Source of the DNA: an uncultured Oscillospiraceae bacterium
GTDB taxonomy: Bacteria > Bacillota > Clostridia > Oscillospirales > Acutalibacteraceae
DNA: 25,067 nt
NCBI GenBank assembly: GCA_900546735.1
Contig: URDW01000009.1
Span: 1-25,067 of the forward strand
Reading direction: 5' to 3'
Part shown: positions 1 to 6,759 of the stretch, piece by piece
Position numbering within the stretch: position 1 is the first letter of the stretch
How the letters are laid out: the number at the start of each line of letters is the position of its first letter
Program-made: the position numbers and the translations under genes
The notes under the pieces: generated by a model
Seen by the model: only the letters and a program-made list of their open reading frames with translations
Told to the model about the DNA's origin: nothing
Database searches by the model: none

Positions 1-44
1 ATCGCTCAGTGTCTCGTGGGCTCGGAGATGTGTATAAGAGACAG
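1..44. other. Nextera i7 adapter remnant (not genomic)
   Basis: Bases 3-10 read as an 8-base index (CGCTCAGT). They are followed by the Nextera read-2 adapter GTCTCGTGGGCTCGG (11-25) and the Tn5 mosaic end AGATGTGTATAAGAGACAG (26-44). The 3' end of the window carries the same structure in reverse complement with the same index. This is untrimmed library adapter, so genomic sequence begins at about base 45. Translating through it yields the artefact peptide MGSEMCIRDR. Confidence 0.98.
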
Positions 45-45
45 G

Positions 46-813
46 TACAGGAATCCTTTCTTTCTCCCTGCCGGGGGGACGGTGAAAGCGGCGGCCGAAT
101 ATCTGCGTGATTTTTTAGACGAACACTTTGAAAAAGTGCACCTGACCGGCCATTCTAAGGGCGGTAATCTGGCCGTATACGCAGCGGTTCAAAATGTTAA
201 AAAGGCCGAACGTGTTTTAGATATTTATAATTTTGACGGACCGGGCTTTCAGGAAAGCTTTGTCCAGTCCGCCGGCTATGACCGCATAAACGAGAAAATC
301 ACCACGATCCTGCCCGAGGGCTCCATTGTGGGCCAGCTGTTTTGCCACGATGAAAAAATCCTGGTTGTAGAAAGCGACAAAAGCGGCCTCAGCCAGCACC
401 ATGCCTTTAACTGGTACATTCGCGGCGATGATTTTGTTTACGCAAATGAGCCGCAGTATGTAAGCACCCTGTTTGAAAAAACGATAAACGACTTATTTGA
501 AAACGTCAGCCGTGACAAAGTTGAAGAGGTTTTTGAATCGTTGTTCTCCATTTTGGATGCGACCGGCGCCGAAACGCTGGACGATTTGAAACGCCTGCGC
601 CCGGATAAACTGAAGGCCATTTGGAAAGCGATTGAAAATGCCGACAAAAACGACCGCGGTTATTTAAAAGAAATTTTCTCTTTGCTGATTCACTACGGTT
701 TTGTAAATGCCCTGCCTGACATGCGCGCCGAACTGGCCGACTGGCGCAAAGAAATTGAACTGGCGCTGACCAAACACTTTAAACTGCCGGAGCAAAAAAA
801 CGCCGACGACTAG
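46..813 (+). CDS. DUF2974 (Mbeg1-like) alpha/beta-hydrolase-fold protein, 5'-truncated
   Basis: This is the C-terminal 255 residues of a lipase-like protein; the N-terminus is lost at the contig end. The nucleophile-elbow motif GHSKGG lies at residues 35-40 of the visible part, with the serine as presumed nucleophile. It is followed by YNFDGPGF, which could supply the acidic residue, and by SQHHAFNWY, which could supply the histidine. This order matches the DUF2974 family, whose members are annotated as Mbeg1-like with unproven substrates. There is no signal peptide or membrane segment in the visible part. An apparent upstream ATG at base 16 lies inside the adapter and must not be used as a start. 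The gene stops at TAG, 18 bases before the tRNA promoter. The family call is from recognised motifs; enzymatic activity is inference. Confidence 0.85.
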   Translation, partial: YRNPFFLPAGGTVKAAAEYLRDFLDEHFEKVHLTGHSKGGNLAVYAAVQNVKKAERVLDIYNFDGPGFQESFVQSAGYDRINEKITTILPEGSIVGQLFCHDEKILVVESDKSGLSQHHAFNWYIRGDDFVYANEPQYVSTLFEKTINDLFENVSRDKVEEVFESLFSILDATGAETLDDLKRLRPDKLKAIWKAIENADKNDRGYLKEIFSLLIHYGFVNALPDMRAELADWRKEIELALTKHFKLPEQKNADD

Positions 814-831
814 CGCGAAATTTATTTTATC

Positions 832-860
832 TTGACTTTTTGCCCAAAATCAAGTATCAT
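832..860 (+). promoter_or_regulatory. Sigma-A promoter of tRNA-Leu
   Basis: A -35 hexamer TTGACT (832-837) and a -10 hexamer TATCAT (855-860) are separated by exactly 17 bases. They end 14 bases before the tRNA, as expected for a tRNA promoter. Confidence 0.8.
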
Positions 861-874
861 AATTTTTACAGTTT

Positions 875-961
875 GCCGACATGGCGGAACAGGCAGACGC
901 AAGGGACTTAAAATCCCTCGATAGAAATATCGTACCGGTTCGATTCCGGTTGTCGGCACCA
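875..961 (+). tRNA. tRNA-Leu (anticodon UAA)
   Basis: The acceptor stem GCCGACA (875-881) pairs with TGTCGGC (951-957). It is followed by discriminator A and an encoded CCA (959-961). The anticodon stem AGGGA/TCCCT (902-906 and 914-918) closes a seven-base loop with anticodon TAA at 909-911, so it reads UUA leucine codons. A long variable arm (about 919-932) makes it a class II tRNA, as expected for leucine, and the T-arm carries GGTTCGATTCC. It stands alone between a promoter and a terminator rather than in a tRNA cluster. I saw no copy of its 3' end elsewhere in the window, so nothing suggests use as an integration site. Confidence 0.97.
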
Positions 962-1000
962 CGTCGTCGTAAACTTTGCAGTTTACGACGACGATTTTTT
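962..1000 (+). terminator. Rho-independent terminator of tRNA-Leu
   Basis: A perfect 14-base stem (962-975 with 980-993) closes the loop TTGC and is followed by A plus six T residues. It starts directly after the encoded CCA. The stem is strong and could partly block transcription from the opposite direction as well. Confidence 0.93.
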
Positions 1001-1104
1001 GCGCACGGATCAAATTATAGAGCCATCCATGTATCGTCATAAACCTGACCGGTAGCTGGATTTATTTGCGTTTCTTTATAATTATCTGTTCTATAAATCA
1101 TCTT

Positions 1105-2427
1105 TTATTTTGTATGTTCCTTTTTCCACGCCTTGATCTGTTCAAGGCGTGTTTTAAATTTTGTCTCTAGTCCTTCGTCGGTCGGCTCATAATATGCGCG
1201 GCCTAAAAGTGAATCCGGCAGGCATTGCATATTGGTCAGCTTATCTTCCGTATTGTGCGCATACTGGTAGCCCTTGCCGTAATCCAGCTCTTTCATCAGG
1301 CGCGTGGGCGCATTGCGGATCACAAGCGGCACCGGTTCCGCCAGCTGTGATAACGCATCCTTTTTGGCGTGTTCGTAGGCCATATAAAGCGCGTTGGACT
1401 TTGGCGCAAGGGAAAGGTAAACAACCGCCTGTGTCAAATGCACGGTGCACTCCGGCATGCCGATAAAATGACAAGCCTGGTAAGCGGCAACGGCTAACTC
1501 CAGTGCACGCGGGTCGGCTAGGCCAACATCCTCACTGGCAAAGCGTGTAACGCGCCGGGCAACATAAAGCGGGTCCTCGCCGGCTTCCAGCATGCGGGCC
1601 AGCCAGTAAACGGCGGCGTCCGGGTCGGAGTTGCGCATGGATTTATGCAGGGCAGAGATCAGGTTATAATGTTCCTCACCGTTTTTGTCGTAAAGCAGCG
1701 ACTTTTTGGAAGTGCACTGTTCAACGGTTTCGGGTGTTACGGTAATCGTGTCATTCTGTACGTCTCCGTTCAAAACCACCATTTCCAGTGTGGAAAGGGC
1801 AGCGCGTGCGTCACCGTTTGCAAAGTTCGCAATCGCTTTCAGCAGGTCGGGTTGAATCTCTATATGCTGGCCGCCGAAGCCGCGCGGGTCTGTCAGCGCA
1901 CGCTGCAGCAGCTGCACCAGTTCCTGTGGCTTCAGACTCTGCAGCACAAACACTTTACAGCGCGACAAAAGTGCTCCGTTGACTTCAAAAGAGGGGTTCT
2001 CCGTCGTCGCGCCGATCAAAATGATGCTGCCTTTTTCCACAAACGGCAAAAAAGCATCCTGCTGTGCTTTGTTGAAACGGTGGATCTCGTCCACGAACAC
2101 AATCGTTTTTTCGCCGAATTTTCGGTTGTTTTCCGCCTGCTGCATCACTGTGCGTATCTCTTTAATGCCGCTCGTCACGGCGGAAAAGTCAATAAACTGT
2201 GCTTTTGTGTGGTTTGCGATCACGCGCGCCAGCGTGGTTTTGCCGACGCCGGGCGGTCCCCAAAAAATCATGGAGGAGATCTGGTCGCTTTCGATCAGCC
2301 GCCGCAGCACCTTCCCTTCGCCCAGCAAGTGTGACTGTCCTACCACTTCATCAAGCGTCTGCGGCCGCAGGCGCGCGGCCAGCGGAGAGGCGTTCGTCTG
2401 CTCAAAAAACGTGGTCTGTTCGTCCAT
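1105..2427 (-). CDS. rarA: Replication-associated recombination protein RarA (MgsA), AAA+ ATPase
   Basis: The predicted product has 440 residues, the usual length for RarA/MgsA, a clamp-loader-like AAA+ ATPase acting at stalled replication forks. The N-terminus has PLAARLRPQTLDEVVGQSHL, the classic RarA/RuvB-like entry. Walker A is GPPGVGKT (57-64), Walker B is FVDEIHRF (about 111-118), and sensor 1 lies in IGATTENPSF. The C-terminal part contains the MgsA-type segments LARMLEAGEDPLYVARR and LAPKSNALYMA. I chose the start at 2427 because revcomp AAAGGAGG lies at 2435-2441; the longer open frame up to 2535 crosses the promoter region and has no ribosome binding site. The gene is transcribed towards the tRNA-Leu terminator and divergently from lysR. 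No clear terminator of its own is visible at 1000-1104. Confidence 0.96.
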   Translation of the reverse strand: MDEQTTFFEQTNASPLAARLRPQTLDEVVGQSHLLGEGKVLRRLIESDQISSMIFWGPPGVGKTTLARVIANHTKAQFIDFSAVTSGIKEIRTVMQQAENNRKFGEKTIVFVDEIHRFNKAQQDAFLPFVEKGSIILIGATTENPSFEVNGALLSRCKVFVLQSLKPQELVQLLQRALTDPRGFGGQHIEIQPDLLKAIANFANGDARAALSTLEMVVLNGDVQNDTITVTPETVEQCTSKKSLLYDKNGEEHYNLISALHKSMRNSDPDAAVYWLARMLEAGEDPLYVARRVTRFASEDVGLADPRALELAVAAYQACHFIGMPECTVHLTQAVVYLSLAPKSNALYMAYEHAKKDALSQLAEPVPLVIRNAPTRLMKELDYGKGYQYAHNTEDKLTNMQCLPDSLLGRAYYEPTDEGLETKFKTRLEQIKAWKKEHTK

Positions 2428-2451
2428 ATCGGTTCCTCCTTTGCCTTTTTC

Positions 2452-2481
2452 TTGACATACTCTTTCCAAACCCATTATACT
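2452..2481 (+). promoter_or_regulatory. Putative sigma-A promoter of the LysR-type gene
   Basis: TTGACA (2452-2457) and TATACT (2476-2481) are separated by 18 bases, leaving a leader of about 105 bases before the lysR start. Its -10 overlaps the rarA -10 on the opposite strand. Confidence 0.55.
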
Positions 2482-2501
2482 ATAGCTGTAAAATAAATCA
2501 A
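2474..2501 (-). promoter_or_regulatory. Putative sigma-A promoter of rarA
   Basis: On the minus strand TTGATT (2501-2496) and TATAAT (2479-2474) are separated by 16 bases and lie 47 bases upstream of the chosen rarA start. The -10 element overlaps the -10 of the opposing lysR promoter. Confidence 0.6.
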
Positions 2502-2592
2502 GAAATGACGATTTACTGTGCCAAAATCCGTACATATCAGGCAGTAAGCCGGTTTGGCAGGGTGGCGTATTTTAATGATTTAAGGAGACTGT

Positions 2593-3483
2593 ATGGAACT
2601 GCGTGTATTGAAATATTTTTTAATGGTTGCCCGGGAAGAAAACATTACCAAAGCGGCCGCGGTTTTGCACGTTACACAACCGACTTTGTCGAGGCAGCTG
2701 ATGCAGCTGGAAGAAGAGCTTGGCGTAAAGCTGTTTCATCGCAGCAATCATAATATCGTCCTTACAGAGGACGGCATGCTTTTAAAGCAGCGCGCACAGG
2801 ATATCGTTGCGCTGGCTGACCGGACAAAGCGCGATTTTCTGAATAAAACAGACGGTCTTACCGGCGAAATCTCGATCGGCAGCGGCGAATTTCAGTCCAC
2901 AGCGCTTTTAGCTGAGATCATTGCGGTTTTCCATCAGAAATATCCCAGTGTGCAGTATTCGCTTTACAGCGGCAATGCAGAAAATATAGCTGACTATATT
3001 GAGCGCGGTTTTTTGGATATGGGGCTGATGTCGGAGCCGGTGGATATTCGAAAATATAATTTTATTTCCCTGCCTTGCAAAGAGGTTTGGGGTGTATGGG
3101 CCGCTAAGGATTCTGACTTTGCCAAGCTGCCGTGCGTACGGCCGCAAGATCTGGAAAACCAGTCACTTATCATGGCAAACAGTACTTTTGCGCGCAGTCT
3201 GCTGGGAACGTGGCTCGGCGATGCACAAAAGCGTGTGCAGATCGTGGCCACCGGCAATCTGCTTTATAACATGGCCGTCCTTGCCAACAGCGGTTTGGGC
3301 GCGGTGCTGGGTATACGACTGAATTGCATTTATAATGATTTGTGCTTTCGTCCGCTGGAACCAAGTCTGGAAACGGGTACTGTCCTGGCCTGGCGCAAAG
3401 AGCAGCTGTTTTCTCCGGCCGGCGATGCTTTTATTGATTTTGCTAAGACATACATAAAACGCATTTCTGAAGATGCGATATAG
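2593..3483 (+). CDS. LysR-type transcriptional regulator
   Basis: The 296-residue product has the standard LysR layout. A winged helix-turn-helix occupies residues 1-60 (MELRVLKYFLMVAREENITK, then AAAVLHVTQPTLSRQLMQLE). A linker helix follows, then a periplasmic-binding-protein-like effector domain from about residue 90 (GEISIGSGEFQ onward). The ribosome binding site AAGGAG is at 2582-2587. The gene lies divergent to rarA, but its more likely target is the downstream flavodoxin/redox gene set. A symmetrical T-N11-A dyad, the hallmark of LysR-type operators, lies at 3931-3955. LysR regulators beside flavodoxin and aldo/keto-reductase genes are common in Clostridia. The inducer cannot be read from the sequence, so the specific regulatory role is inference. 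Confidence 0.93.
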   Translation: MELRVLKYFLMVAREENITKAAAVLHVTQPTLSRQLMQLEEELGVKLFHRSNHNIVLTEDGMLLKQRAQDIVALADRTKRDFLNKTDGLTGEISIGSGEFQSTALLAEIIAVFHQKYPSVQYSLYSGNAENIADYIERGFLDMGLMSEPVDIRKYNFISLPCKEVWGVWAAKDSDFAKLPCVRPQDLENQSLIMANSTFARSLLGTWLGDAQKRVQIVATGNLLYNMAVLANSGLGAVLGIRLNCIYNDLCFRPLEPSLETGTVLAWRKEQLFSPAGDAFIDFAKTYIKRISEDAI

Positions 3484-3487
3484 GTAT

Positions 3488-3516
3488 TAGACATGCTGAA
3501 TGCGGCATGTTACAAT
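3488..3516 (+). promoter_or_regulatory. Putative promoter of the MerR-like gene with internal dyad
   Basis: TAGACA (3488-3493) and TACAAT (3511-3516) are spaced by 17 bases. An inverted repeat ACATGC (3491-3496) and GCATGT (3505-3510) almost fills the spacer. A dyad between -35 and -10 is where MerR-type regulators bind, so autoregulation is plausible. Confidence 0.5.
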
Positions 3517-3518
3517 GT

Positions 3519-3548
3519 AGGTGTCCTGAGAAGGGCGCCTATATTTTT
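3519..3548 (+). terminator. Hairpin with short T tract, possible lysR terminator
   Basis: AGGTGTCCT (3519-3527) can pair with AGGGCGCCT (3532-3540) over nine positions, two of them G-U pairs, around a GAGA tetraloop. ATATTTTT follows. The T tract is interrupted, so termination is likely partial. It would also lie at the 5' end of the MerR-like transcript. Confidence 0.45.
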
Positions 3549-3568
3549 ATATATTAGAAGGACAGAGC

Positions 3569-3922
3569 ATGACGATTTTTGAAGCAAGTGAAAAATATAA
3601 AATACCCCTGGAACTTTTGCGGGAATACGAGTCGTGGGGACTCTGCGGCGCAGTTAAAAAAGTAATGGGTGCCTGGCAGTATGATGATTCTGATTTGGAA
3701 AAACTGAGCCTGATCATAACGCTGAACGACGTGGGTTTTACGACGCAGGAAATCGAGCAGTACATGAACCTTGTACTGCAGGGTGATGCAACGCAGGCCC
3801 AGCGTTTGCAGATGTTGGACCAAAAACGGAATTTTGCATTGGATGAGATCCATTTTCGGGAAAAACAGTTGGAGCGGCTTGATTATCTTCGCCACAAAAT
3901 CCGTACGCTTCCAAAACACTAA
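3569..3922 (+). CDS. Small MerR-family helix-turn-helix regulator
   Basis: The 117-residue product starts with MTIFEASEKYKIPLELLREY, the first helix-turn-helix of a MerR-type winged helix. GAWQYDDSDLEKL, the wing, and NDVGFTTQEIEQYMNLV follow. The C-terminal half (about 75-112) is a charged helix (QKRNFALDEIHFREKQLERL) that would form the usual antiparallel dimerisation coiled coil. It lacks an appended ligand or metal domain and any cysteine pair near the C-terminus, so a metal-sensing role is not supported. It lies 85 bases after lysR and 63 bases before the flavodoxin operon, so both regulators flank that promoter. The ribosome binding site is the AGAAGGA stretch near 3557. Confidence 0.85.
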   Translation: MTIFEASEKYKIPLELLREYESWGLCGAVKKVMGAWQYDDSDLEKLSLIITLNDVGFTTQEIEQYMNLVLQGDATQAQRLQMLDQKRNFALDEIHFREKQLERLDYLRHKIRTLPKH

Positions 3923-3930
3923 AGTGTAAA

Positions 3931-3955
3931 ACTGTATTGCAAATTGTTATACAGT
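3931..3955 (+). promoter_or_regulatory. Dyad operator (T-N11-A) upstream of flavodoxin operon
   Basis: ACTGTAT (3931-3937) and its exact reverse complement ATACAGT (3949-3955) are separated by 11 bases, giving the T-N11-A symmetry of LysR-type boxes. TATACA (3948-3953) could be a -10 with a poor -35 (TGTAAA, 3925-3930, 17-base spacer), so the dyad would lie within the core promoter. Binding by LysR or by the MerR-like protein is possible. Confidence 0.55.
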
Positions 3956-3985
3956 AAAAATAATTCAACAAAGGAGTTTTATATC

Positions 3986-4621
3986 ATGAAAAAAATAGCT
4001 GCATTTTTAACGGTCTGTCTGTTGCTCTTTTCCTTAAGCGCTTGCGCCGGTACTGCGCAGGAAAGCGAAGGCGATACGCAGCCGCAGACGAATGCTTCCG
4101 CACCGTCAGATACGGCGCAGGCACAGTCTGATACGTCCGGTTCTTCCGATGCGATCGTCGTTTATTTTTCCTGGTCCGGTAACACACAGGCAGTTGCGCA
4201 GGAAATTCAGCGCCAGACCGGTGCAGACATATTTGAAATCACGCCGCAGACGCCATACACGGATGACTACGACACGCTGGTCGATCTGGCGCAGCAGGAG
4301 CAAAGAGAGGATGCCCGCCCGGCAATCAGCGGCAGCGTCGATCTTTCCGGTTATGACACGGTGTACCTTGGCTATCCGAACTGGTGGGGCGATATGCCGA
4401 TGATCTTGTACACGTTCCTGGACACATATGATCTTTCAGGCAAAACAGTAGCGCCGTTTGTAACGAGCGGGGGCAGCGGCTTTTCCAACACGCTGGACAC
4501 GATCGCACAGCTTGAACCGAATGCATCGGTGACACAGGGACTGGCGCTTGGCAGCTCGCAGGCAGATGACTGCAGCAGCGATGTCGCCGAATGGCTTTCC
4601 GAAATCGGTTTGGCTTCTTGA
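3986..4621 (+). CDS. Exported lipoprotein flavodoxin
   Basis: The 211-residue product begins with a lipoprotein signal peptide: MKK, a hydrophobic stretch and LSLSAC with Cys20 as the lipidation site. A Ser/Thr/Gln-rich linker (about 21-55) leads into a flavodoxin domain. The FMN phosphate loop is SWSGNT (62-67). The aromatic loop is YPNWWGDMP, and the second flavin loop is TSGGSGFSNT. I chose the start at 3986 (AAGGAG at 3971-3976) over an upstream in-frame ATG at 3944 because only this start exposes a signal peptide. The flavodoxin core is clearly related to the next gene, so the pair probably arose by duplication with one copy redirected outside the membrane. The electron partner is unknown. 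FMN acquisition after Sec export would have to occur outside the cell. Confidence 0.9.
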   Translation: MKKIAAFLTVCLLLFSLSACAGTAQESEGDTQPQTNASAPSDTAQAQSDTSGSSDAIVVYFSWSGNTQAVAQEIQRQTGADIFEITPQTPYTDDYDTLVDLAQQEQREDARPAISGSVDLSGYDTVYLGYPNWWGDMPMILYTFLDTYDLSGKTVAPFVTSGGSGFSNTLDTIAQLEPNASVTQGLALGSSQADDCSSDVAEWLSEIGLAS

Positions 4622-4644
4622 TGTACAATATGGGGGATGAAATT

Positions 4645-5118
4645 ATGAAAAAAATACTTGTAGCCTATTTTTCGGCAAGCGGCACAACGGCGCGCGCAGC
4701 GCGCATTTTGGCAGACGCGGTGGGCGCCGATATTTATGAAATCAAGCCTACCGTCGCATATACCAAAGCGGATTTAAACTGGTTGAATAAAAAGTCGCGC
4801 AGCTCCATTGAAATGAATGATCCTGCATCGCGGCCGGCCTTGCGGGACAAAACCGCCAATGTTACCGAATATGATACCATTTTAGTTGGATTTCCAATTT
4901 GGTGGTATAGCGCACCGATGATCATTCACACTTTTTTGGAAAGCTATGATTTTGCCGGTAAAACAATCGCGCTGTTTGCCACTTCCGGCGGCAGCGGGTT
5001 TGGCAAAACGGCGCAGACCATAGCAAAATGCTGCCCCGGCGCCGCTGTAAAAGGCGAGATCCTTTTAAACGGCAGGCTGGATCCTGCTGCTCTGAAAGAA
5101 TGGGTAAACCGTCTGTAA
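4645..5118 (+). CDS. Cytosolic flavodoxin
   Basis: The 157-residue product starts directly with the first flavodoxin strand, KKILVAYFSASGTT; residues 10-15 form the FMN phosphate loop. FPIWWYSAPM is the tryptophan loop, and ATSGGSGFGKT contacts the isoalloxazine ring. It shares the YDT...WW..PMI..TFL..YD..GKT...F.TSGGSGF framework with the upstream lipoprotein flavodoxin but has no signal peptide. I placed the start at 4645 behind GGGGGA (4632-4637). An alternative in-frame ATG at 4621 would overlap the previous stop and add eight residues not expected in the fold. The 23-base gap indicates co-transcription. The role is low-potential electron carrier or quinone/flavin reductase; the redox partner is not shown by the sequence. 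Confidence 0.92.
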   Translation: MKKILVAYFSASGTTARAARILADAVGADIYEIKPTVAYTKADLNWLNKKSRSSIEMNDPASRPALRDKTANVTEYDTILVGFPIWWYSAPMIIHTFLESYDFAGKTIALFATSGGSGFGKTAQTIAKCCPGAAVKGEILLNGRLDPAALKEWVNRL

Positions 5119-5134
5119 AGTGAGGGAGTGAAAA

Positions 5135-5671
5135 ATGAAAATCGTAATGTTGCTTGGCAGTCCAAATCAAAACGGTTCGTCCAATCTGCTGGCCAGCCGC
5201 TTTGCAGACGGTGCACGGGAAGCCGGCCACACGGTAGAGCTGGTAGATGCTGCGCATGCCGACATTCATGTTTGCACAGGCTGTATTCACTGCGGTTACG
5301 ACGGTCCGTGTGTGCAAAAGGACGATATGGAACAGATCCGCCGTTTAATACTGCATGCCGATATGCTGGTGTTTGTGACGCCGCTTTATTACTATGGCAT
5401 GTCTGCACAGCTGAAAACGCTGGTAGACCGCTTTTGCGCATTCAACGGCCGCCTGCAGCGAAAAAATATGCGCTCTGCATTGATCGCAACCGCATGGAAT
5501 GACGACGATTGGACCTTTCAGGCACTCGAAACGCATTATTTTACATTAGTCAGGTATCTGAATTTGACAAACGCCGGCATGGTTTTGGGTGCCGGCTGCG
5601 GTACGCCGGCCATGACGCAGCACTCCGAATTTCCGCAGCAGGCTTATCTGCTTGGAAAGCATTTAAAATAA
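5135..5671 (+). CDS. NADPH-dependent FMN reductase-like iron-sulfur/flavin protein
   Basis: The 178-residue product has the flavodoxin-like NAD(P)H:FMN reductase fold. GSPNQNGSS (8-16) is the phosphate-binding loop and PLYYYGMSAQLKTLVDR is the dimer/flavin segment. A Cys-rich insertion CTGCIHC, then GYDGPC (Cys47, 50, 53 and 59), precedes DDM. This is the position at which iron-sulfur flavoproteins carry a cluster and related NAD(P)H-dependent oxidoreductases carry CxxCxxC. Cluster binding is therefore plausible but not proven. It lies 16 bases after the flavodoxin gene behind GAGGGAG and is probably co-expressed. It could supply electrons to the flavodoxins or reduce quinones or aromatic substrates. 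Confidence 0.85.
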   Translation: MKIVMLLGSPNQNGSSNLLASRFADGAREAGHTVELVDAAHADIHVCTGCIHCGYDGPCVQKDDMEQIRRLILHADMLVFVTPLYYYGMSAQLKTLVDRFCAFNGRLQRKNMRSALIATAWNDDDWTFQALETHYFTLVRYLNLTNAGMVLGAGCGTPAMTQHSEFPQQAYLLGKHLK

Positions 5672-5699
5672 AGATTTTTATGTTGCAAAGGAGCAAAAC

Positions 5700-6737
5700 A
5701 TGAAATACACAAAACTTGGCAATTCTGATTTGAAGGTTTCCCGCATTTGCATGGGGTGCATGGGTTTTGGCGACGCAGCGCACGGCCAGCATTCCTGGAC
5801 GATCGATGAGGAACACACACGCCAGATCATTCGCCGCGGACTGGAGCTTGGCATTAATTTCTTCGACACGGCGATCGCTTACCAAAGCGGTACAAGCGAG
5901 CAGTATCTTGGCCGGGCACTGCGGGATTTTGCCAAACGCAATGAGGTCGTTGTGGCCACCAAATTTCTGCCGCGCACCAATGCGGAGATCGAAGCCGGCG
6001 TGACCGGGCAGCAGCACATTGAAAACATGCTGAACAAAAGTCTCGAAAATCTCGGCATGGATCATGTAGATCTGTATATCTATCATATGTGGGATTATCA
6101 GACGCCGCTTTATGACATTATGGATGGCCTGAACAAAATGGTGAAGGCCGGCAAAACGCGTTATATCGGCATTTCCAACTGTTTTGCATGGCAGCTGGCC
6201 AAAGCCAATGCGCTTGCAGAAAAAGAAGGATTTTCCAAATTCGTTTCGGTACAGGGGCACTACAATTTGATCTTCCGGGAAGAAGAACGTGAAATGGTTC
6301 CGTACTGCCGCGAGGAAAATATTGCCCTTACGCCGTACAGCGCACTGGCCGGCGGCCGTCTTTCCAAACATCCGGGTGAAACTTCCAAACGCCTGCAGGA
6401 AGACAGTTATGCGCACTTGAAATATGACGCAACGGCAGCTCAGGACGCCGTAATTATCGGCCGCGTGGCAGAGATCGCTGAAAAACGCGGTGTTTCCATG
6501 ACCGAGGTTTCGCTTGCATGGCTGCTGACGAAAGTGACGTCGCCAGTTGTGGGGGCAACCAAACTGCACCATGTGGACGGCGCGGCAAAAGCCGCGGATC
6601 TGGTGCTGACGCCTGAAGAGCTTGCTGCTTTGGAAGAACCGTATGTGCCGCACAAATTGGTTGGCGTTATGGCGCAGAATACCGTTTCTGCCGCTTCACA
6701 GCAGCACGTCTGGTCAACAGGCGATCAAAAAATCTAA
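5700..6737 (+). CDS. Aldo/keto reductase
   Basis: The 345-residue product is a complete (beta/alpha)8 aldo/keto reductase of the large YghZ/Tas-like group. The catalytic tetrad is readable: Asp56 and Tyr61 in INFFDTAIAY, Lys88 in VVVATKF, and His129 in DLYIYHMWD. The N-terminal MKYTKLGNSDLKVSRICMGC and the NADPH-binding C-terminal part (VVGATKLHHVDGAAKAADL) are typical. There is no signal peptide, so it acts in the cytosol, reducing aldehydes or ketones with NADPH. The ribosome binding site AAAGGAG is just upstream. It is flanked by FMN proteins, which suggests a shared response to reactive carbonyls or quinones; that is inference. A long open frame on the opposite strand is a shadow of this GC-structured gene. 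Confidence 0.95.
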   Translation: MKYTKLGNSDLKVSRICMGCMGFGDAAHGQHSWTIDEEHTRQIIRRGLELGINFFDTAIAYQSGTSEQYLGRALRDFAKRNEVVVATKFLPRTNAEIEAGVTGQQHIENMLNKSLENLGMDHVDLYIYHMWDYQTPLYDIMDGLNKMVKAGKTRYIGISNCFAWQLAKANALAEKEGFSKFVSVQGHYNLIFREEEREMVPYCREENIALTPYSALAGGRLSKHPGETSKRLQEDSYAHLKYDATAAQDAVIIGRVAEIAEKRGVSMTEVSLAWLLTKVTSPVVGATKLHHVDGAAKAADLVLTPEELAALEEPYVPHKLVGVMAQNTVSAASQQHVWSTGDQKI

Positions 6738-6759
6738 ATATGAAAAGAGGGCGAGAAAA

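Noticed and set aside
875..961. tRNA-Leu as a mobile-element attachment site
   Set aside because: No integrase, no duplicated tRNA 3' end and no foreign-looking cargo lie nearby; the tRNA has a normal promoter and terminator.
1645..2334. A 229-codon open frame on the plus strand inside rarA
   Set aside because: It is antisense to clear AAA+ motifs, rich in His/Cys/Phe as shadows are, and has no ribosome binding site or family resemblance.
5550..6653. A 367-codon open frame on the minus strand opposite the aldo/keto reductase
   Set aside because: It lies wholly antisense to a gene with an intact catalytic tetrad, has no recognisable domain and its composition is that of a reverse-frame shadow.
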